64,000 bases of DNA from positions 16,597-80,596 of the forward strand of contig NZ_QWLA01000005.1 in NCBI RefSeq assembly GCF_003574095.1. Reading direction: 5' to 3'. The translations under genes were made by a program, and so were the position numbers. This document shows positions 60,243-64,000 of the stretch, piece by piece. Origin of the DNA: Calidithermus roseus. Lineage in GTDB: Bacteria; Deinococcota; Deinococci; Deinococcales; Thermaceae. The notes under the pieces were generated by a model. The model saw only the letters and a program-made list of their open reading frames with translations. It had not been told where the DNA came from and did not search any database. Position 1 is the first letter of the stretch. The number at the start of each line of letters is the position of its first letter.

Positions 60243-60290
60243 TGACTGTATGTGCACTTGTGTAGATGTGTGAATGTGTGTAGAAAGCTA
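60243..60290. repeat. TGTGTAGA/TGTGTGAA direct repeats
   Basis: Three near-copies of an 8-10 bp unit (TGTGTAGA, TGTGTGAA, TGTGTGTAGA) lie in tandem in the 160-bp AT-richer spacer upstream of the integrase and the small gene. They could bind an excisionase or repressor. Nothing else is seen in 60173-60334. Confidence 0.4.
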
Positions 60291-60334
60291 CGGCAAAGAG
60301 AAAAGCATAGCTTAGGCTTAGTCGCCCCGTGTGT

Positions 60335-60634
60335 CTACCACGCGATGCCCCGCTCGGCAAGCGCCTTTTTGAGTTCATCCAGGGCCTTGTGCTTGTCGCC
60401 CCAACCCCACACCGGGATGCGGTCTTTCACCTTGATCCTCCCGCTGTGTACGTCGAACATCCAGGCCATCACGCTCAAGTCCTCGGGGGCACCGGGAAGG
60501 TAGCTCTTAGCCACCGCGAGCCAGTCGGGGGGAAAGTGCAGGCTGGTGACCACCTGCCCGTCCTCGACCCCGATGGAATCACAGTTGAGGCGACTGGGAA
60601 GGTAGAGGCTGAGCCAGAGGATCATAGCTGACAT
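60335..60634 (-). CDS. Hypothetical protein downstream of the kinase-fold gene
   Basis: This 99-residue protein (SRLNCDSIGVEDGQVVTSLH, WMFDVHSGRIKVKDRIPVWG, a charged helix DKHKALDELKKALAERG at the end) starts 1 nt after the stop of the kinase-fold gene. The two are thus translationally coupled. No family is recognised; a partner or inhibitor of the kinase is a possible role. Confidence 0.55.
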   Translation of the reverse strand: MSAMILWLSLYLPSRLNCDSIGVEDGQVVTSLHFPPDWLAVAKSYLPGAPEDLSVMAWMFDVHSGRIKVKDRIPVWGWGDKHKALDELKKALAERGIAW

Positions 60635-60635
60635 T

Positions 60636-61571
60636 CTAGTGAACCCCCAACTCCCTGAGCACTTCCCCCACTGCCTTGCGGTTGGCGTGCCCGGCTTCGA
60701 TGAGGGAGGGGCCGAGGGGCTTTTTCCCCATGAAGAGCCCACCCAAATCCCCCACCCCGCTCACCCAGCCGTAGAGCTTTTCCGGGTCACTTTCCGCCAG
60801 GGTGCGGTAGGGTTCGAGGAAGCGCTGGAGGGCTGAGGAGGATAGGCCGCGTATCCGCATCGATTCGATGTCCCCTTTGAAGCGATCCTTACGGTAGTGA
60901 TTCCACTCCGGCGTGTCGGGGGCCAGGAAGAAGTTGGCGTGGTCGCTCAAGGAGAAGTCGAAGTCCCAGCGCCGACCGTACTGATCTAGCCCCCAGTTGC
61001 CCCCCTTGCGGTCGATGTCCCCCAGCAGCTTGCCCAAGCCTACCTGTTGCCAGTAGTTCGGGATGTCCTCCGGTCCTTCGGGGCCAAAGCGAAAAGGGTT
61101 GCGGTCGTTGAAGCCTACGCGGGGGTCGTGCCGCAAAGCGGGCACACGCAGCGAAGCCGCCCATATCTCATCCCCTTTGTCTACCGCCATCGCCGGGGGC
61201 ACCAGTAGCCCCAGGCTGCGGCCTACCACACTGGCGATGATCTCGTTGGCCACGGCCTCGTCACTCGGTTTGAGCACCCAACGCTCCGCGCCAAGTCGCC
61301 CCACCGTCACCGGCCCGTCGCGGCCAAGGCCGCCGCGCTCAAAGTCGCTGAAATCCTCGAAGCGTCGTCGCTCGGGCCATCGGGTGAGCCAGTCGGGAGG
61401 GAGCACCGAGCCCCGACCCCTGGTATCTCGCCGCGTCTGCATCGAGGCCATGCTACCAATCCGTCGCCAGCGCCGCTTGTGCGGATCAACCTTTGAGGGC
61501 TTGAGGGCGTAGCCTTCCCTGCCCTTGATCGAGAGGATTTTACGGGCAGACGCCACAACTTTCGGCTGCAT
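60636..61571 (-). CDS. HipA-like kinase-fold protein
   Basis: This 311-residue protein has features of HipA/PI3K-like kinases. RWVLKPSDEAVANEIIASVV supplies an N-lobe Lys and Glu near residues 98-107. The catalytic loop LGDIDRKGGNWG (Asp and Asn) is near 189-200, with DFDFSLSDHANF as the metal-binding segment near 209. The N-terminal 60 residues are basic and unassigned. HipA proteins phosphorylate targets such as tRNA synthetases and act as toxins, but an island regulatory or defence role is equally possible. Confidence 0.6.
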   Translation of the reverse strand: MQPKVVASARKILSIKGREGYALKPSKVDPHKRRWRRIGSMASMQTRRDTRGRGSVLPPDWLTRWPERRRFEDFSDFERGGLGRDGPVTVGRLGAERWVLKPSDEAVANEIIASVVGRSLGLLVPPAMAVDKGDEIWAASLRVPALRHDPRVGFNDRNPFRFGPEGPEDIPNYWQQVGLGKLLGDIDRKGGNWGLDQYGRRWDFDFSLSDHANFFLAPDTPEWNHYRKDRFKGDIESMRIRGLSSSALQRFLEPYRTLAESDPEKLYGWVSGVGDLGGLFMGKKPLGPSLIEAGHANRKAVGEVLRELGVH

Positions 61572-61584
61572 ATCCCTCCAAACA

Positions 61585-61617
61585 AACCAAACAAATCACC
61601 CCGGCAGGGCCGGGGTG
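61585..61617 (-). terminator. Terminator between two island genes
   Basis: A perfect 9-bp stem CACCCCGGC / GCCGGGGTG with a 3-nt loop (61597-61617) is followed on the minus strand by the T-rich ATTTGTTTGGTTTG. It terminates the gene at 61634. Confidence 0.75.
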
Positions 61618-61633
61618 GGTGAAGCAGCGGGGG

Positions 61634-61813
61634 CTATTTCCGCTCCCGCTTTCGCCGCTCCTGCTCCTCGATCACCCGCTTGAGCGCTTCTACCTCGTCG
61701 TCGTCGAGCATGAAGGCGTTGGCGTAAAGCTCCAGCGACTCGTAGCCATCGGTAGTGACCATCTCGCGGGGTTTATCCCCTACGGGAGTGAGTTTCTTGT
61801 AACGTTCTTCCAT
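61634..61813 (-). CDS. Small charged protein
   Basis: This 59-residue protein (MEERYKKLTPVGDKPREMVT at the start, DDDEVEALKRVIEEQERRKR at the end) is helical and highly charged at its C terminus. TATACT at 61826-61831 lies about 12 nt before the ATG. Size and position before the kinase-fold gene recall an antitoxin, but nothing in the sequence proves it. Confidence 0.5.
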   Translation of the reverse strand: MEERYKKLTPVGDKPREMVTTDGYESLELYANAFMLDDDEVEALKRVIEEQERRKRERK

Positions 61814-61958
61814 ATCCTGATCCCGAGTATACAAATTATGTGCCTTGCCTTTCGCTTACCCCAGCTTCCGCTACACTGAGGCCGGGGCAGACGAGAGAAA
61901 TCTGCCACTACACGCATACTTAACAGCTATACATATTTTGTATGCAATTCCAGGAACC

Positions 61959-62142
61959 TCAAAGCTGAGAGGGTTGAAAGAGAAGCTTGAGAGCCTGCAC
62001 CTTGCCCCCCAGCAGGCTGCGAGTGTGGTCGCTCTCGGCGCTCGTCCCGGTGGGCAGGTGAATCACCCGCACCACTCAGGTGTGCGGCCAGACGGCGCAT
62101 GGCCTCCTGCACCTCCACCCGAAGCTCGGCGGGGTCTACCAC
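61959..62142 (-). pseudogene. Small gene with a frameshift
   Basis: A GTG at 62142, overlapping the stop of the large upstream gene, starts MVDPAELRVEVQEAMRRLAA HLSG. Past about 62075 that frame loses coding character, while the next frame gives VVRVIHLPTGTSAESDHTRS and then LLGGKVQALKLLFQPSQL to a TGA at 61959. Together they would make a protein of about 60 residues. An alternative is two overlapping tiny genes. Confidence 0.4.
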
Positions 62143-63569
62143 TGCTCCGGCACCCCCTCCTCATCCCACCACTGCAAGGTGGGGTTGTTCACCTCGATCT
62201 CCCCACGGGCCAGGGCAATGAGCCGATCCAGGGGCCAGCCCATCTCGGTGTTGGACTTCAGAACGGCATCCAGGCTCCTTTTGGGCGGCATCTCGAAGGT
62301 GGCGAAGTCGCGGATGGGCCGGATGGTCGCCCGCAGCCTCCCCAGGCTGGCCCGCATCGCGCCAAGGCTGCCGGGGCCGCTAGCGGGGTAGCTGCTGTAG
62401 CCCCAATCCCCGTTGCCGTTGACCCACAGCACCCGCAGGGGACCATTCCCGATGTTGGCGTAGGGGCCACGGGCGAAGGGAGAAGCGTACACCCGAGAGC
62501 CGTAGACGGCCACCCAGCCGCCCACCTTGAAGGGCACGCGGAACTCGGGGGCGTAGAGGCCCTTGTCCCACTTCGTATCGTCCGGTTCCTCGTCCGTCCA
62601 GTTTGGGGGTAGCCCGAAGGCCTTCTGCTCGTAGTCCAGCCCGTAGCGGGTGTACAGCGCCTCCTGCGCAAACTCTTGGTTGAGTTCTTCGATGTCGAAG
62701 CTCCAGGCGATGGGCTGCATCAAAAGTCTGGTTTCTTCGTCCATATCCCTCATTGTAGCCGCGTAGCCGCGCTGCCCGGATTTATAGACATCATCCTCGG
62801 CCACCTCGGAGTAGCCGATCCACCGTGCGATGTCGGGGTCTACCAGGATGCGCGGGCCGGGCTTGCCGGTGTCGTGGGAGATGTAGTGGACGCCCTCGGG
62901 GGTGGCGGTGAGGCGACCCCACTGCCAGCCCTCGCCCACCTCGTAGTTGCCCCGCACGTCGGGCTCGTACCATCCAATGGGGGCAATCTTGTCGCCCATC
63001 TGCCAACTCTCGCGGTGGAGTTGGGCTTCTCGGTTTTGCAACCGCCGGAGCGCACCTCGCGACTTATAGTAAATCTTTCTGCCCCACTTCCCCTTGGGGA
63101 TGTTCCCCAAATCCCGTATATACGGCATCACACGCGGCCATACGCGCCCGATCTCCGCAAGCACGGGCTCTTTCTGTTGGGCCAGGGGAGCCTCCTTGCG
63201 GATGCCCCGGTAGTATTCCCGCGCAAACTCGGCCTCCCGGCCCGGCGGAGCAGCGACCACCAGGCTGGCCTCGGGGTTGATGAGGATGGTGCGACCCCCC
63301 ACATCTACCCGGCGTTTGTCCTCCTCCGGTGGCCCCCACTCCCACTTCCACTCGAAGGCCGAGGTGCGGGGGATAGCTCCCAGGACGTGCCCGCCCAAGC
63401 GCCTGACCCACCGCTCGACCTCGGGAGCCCACTCCTCGAAGCTGCCTTTCTCGGTGTCAAAGGTGTCGGTGAGCAGGGGGCGGTCGCTCCGCGCCAGCCA
63501 CTCCATCAGGGCCAGATGATCCGGCCCGTACTGCCCGGCAGAGGTCTGGCCCGCCTCGATGAGGCGCAA
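62136..63569 (-). CDS. Large island protein of unknown function
   Basis: This 477-residue protein is rich in Trp and Arg with no recognised domain. It has KGSFEEWAPEVERWVRRLGG, GRTILINPEASLVVAAPPG, HYISHDTGKPGPRILVDPD and a C-terminal WVAVYGSRVYASPFARGPY. No signal peptide or membrane helix is seen. The TTG at 63569 is the only start in range, yet coding-like sequence (LQRIEAQGIGGVNDLL) continues upstream to about 63618 without a start. The 5' end may therefore be truncated. Confidence 0.6.
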   Translation of the reverse strand: MRLIEAGQTSAGQYGPDHLALMEWLARSDRPLLTDTFDTEKGSFEEWAPEVERWVRRLGGHVLGAIPRTSAFEWKWEWGPPEEDKRRVDVGGRTILINPEASLVVAAPPGREAEFAREYYRGIRKEAPLAQQKEPVLAEIGRVWPRVMPYIRDLGNIPKGKWGRKIYYKSRGALRRLQNREAQLHRESWQMGDKIAPIGWYEPDVRGNYEVGEGWQWGRLTATPEGVHYISHDTGKPGPRILVDPDIARWIGYSEVAEDDVYKSGQRGYAATMRDMDEETRLLMQPIAWSFDIEELNQEFAQEALYTRYGLDYEQKAFGLPPNWTDEEPDDTKWDKGLYAPEFRVPFKVGGWVAVYGSRVYASPFARGPYANIGNGPLRVLWVNGNGDWGYSSYPASGPGSLGAMRASLGRLRATIRPIRDFATFEMPPKRSLDAVLKSNTEMGWPLDRLIALARGEIEVNNPTLQWWDEEGVPEQW

Positions 63570-63758
63570 CAGGTCGTTGACCCCGCCGATGCCCTGGGCT
63601 TCGATTCGCTGGAGGGGCCTAGCAGCAAGCGCGATAGAGTTGCACTGGAGTGGGCGGCTCGGCTGAGGGAGATCATCGAGGAGCGCCCGAGCATCCTGCC
63701 CAAAGGGTTGAAGCTCTGGCTGCCTGCTAGGATGAGAGAAGAGGTGGAAAAGCTATGA
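63516..63758 (+). CDS. Short plus-strand gene or 3' fragment
   Basis: The last 50 codons (SSKRDRVALEWAARLREIIE, then ERPSILPKGLKLWLPARMRE) read as true coding sequence, and the stop overlaps the next ATG as ATGA. Upstream of about 63615 the coding strand appears to be the other one. The only in-frame ATG, at 63516, lies inside the divergent gene. I infer that the 5' part has been lost. Confidence 0.45.
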   Translation: MIRPVLPGRGLARLDEAQQVVDPADALGFDSLEGPSSKRDRVALEWAARLREIIEERPSILPKGLKLWLPARMREEVEKL

Positions 63759-64000
63759 CCCATCAGGAATACCTTGAGAAGTACGGGGAGGACGGCTACA
63801 CCCGATTCCTCGACCGCAACGACGCGGCCAACCCCGAGCGCCTGGATGAGCAGGTTGCCCTGGGCCGCCTAGCCGCCTTCGCTCCACCGCAAGGGGATAG
63901 GCGGACGAGTGAAGCGCTGTTCTGGTGCCCGCACATCGAAAAGTACCCCTGGTGGACGGCAACCATTCGTTGGGCGGAAGACCCCACCCCCAAGCTGCCC
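63755..64000 (+). CDS. Island gene, runs off the window
   Basis: An ATG at 63755, overlapping the previous stop, opens a frame that continues to the window edge (82 codons). It reads MTHQEYLEKYGEDGYTRFLD, then AANPERLDEQVALGRLAAF, and later EALFWCPHIEKYPWWTATIR. It looks coding, and no family is recognised. Confidence 0.6.
   Translation, partial: MTHQEYLEKYGEDGYTRFLDRNDAANPERLDEQVALGRLAAFAPPQGDRRTSEALFWCPHIEKYPWWTATIRWAEDPTPKLP

Larger units (their letters stand above)
58660..64000. mobile_element. Integrated element at tRNA-Arg, left part
   Basis: The segment starts at tRNA-Arg with a phage-type integrase pointing toward the tRNA. Genes of unknown function, a kinase-fold gene, several frameshifts and lower coding regularity than the core follow. 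No structural phage or conjugation gene is recognisable, and no second copy of the tRNA 3' end is found, so the right boundary lies outside the window. Genomic island or decayed prophage is inferred. Confidence 0.65.

Overview
The window is a GC-rich bacterial chromosome segment that looks like the Thermaceae branch of Deinococcus-Thermus, probably a Meiothermus or Calidithermus relative. Support for this comes from a carboxypeptidase Taq (family M32), a CYP175-like P450, an RpoZ and ClpB of thermophile type, the very frequent use of CTCGAG inside genes, and several leaderless genes with a TANNNT box 5-8 nt before the start codon. No species call is possible from sequence reading alone.

Region by region. 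1-5.6 kb holds the 3' end of a PcrA/UvrD helicase, a degenerate AroE-like protein, a DUF4342 protein and the P450. 5.6-8.5 kb holds carboxypeptidase Taq, a sugar-nucleotide-type nucleotidyltransferase and a membrane protein. 8.5-13.3 kb is a stress block: clpB, a baeRF-family (eRF1-like) protein and hsp20. The clpB and hsp20 promoters each carry an HspR-type HAIR inverted repeat. 13.3-23.2 kb carries a rhomboid protease, a type II NADH dehydrogenase, an lpxA-fabZ-Gfo/Idh operon, gmk-rpoZ, argR, marC, ridA, an HIBADH-family dehydrogenase and a D-aminoacylase. 23.9-28.8 kb is a MoxR-DUF58-VWA operon in which the second VWA gene is frameshifted at a C7 run. 29-36 kb has an MDR dehydrogenase, a Ca2+/H+ exchanger and a four-gene quaternary-amine ABC importer. 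36-45.7 kb has an M16C protease, rplS, trmD, uvrA (with a DdrO/RDRM-like palindrome over its promoter) and an APC permease. 45.8-49 kb is argF-argC-argJ. 49-50.8 kb encodes small envelope proteins.

51.1-58.6 kb is one tightly packed minus-strand metal operon. In transcription order it encodes a small membrane protein, an MntR/DtxR repressor, a Tat-exported multicopper oxidase, a ZIP permease, a metal-binding lipoprotein, an ABC ATPase and two ABC permeases with winged-helix-like tails. A perfect DtxR-type palindrome lies inside its promoter, so the repressor probably controls its own operon.

From 58.66 kb to the end is an integrated element seated at tRNA-Arg(CCT). It has a frameshift-split tyrosine recombinase, several unknown genes, a HipA-like kinase-fold protein, and a divergent junction near 63.6 kb that looks like a recombination scar.

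A recurring feature not explained by genes is a set of intergenic tracts built of degenerate 7-bp units. The clearest fill the argC-argJ spacer completely and the spacer at 51.05-51.14 kb. They resemble, in form only, the heptanucleotide STRR repeats of cyanobacteria.
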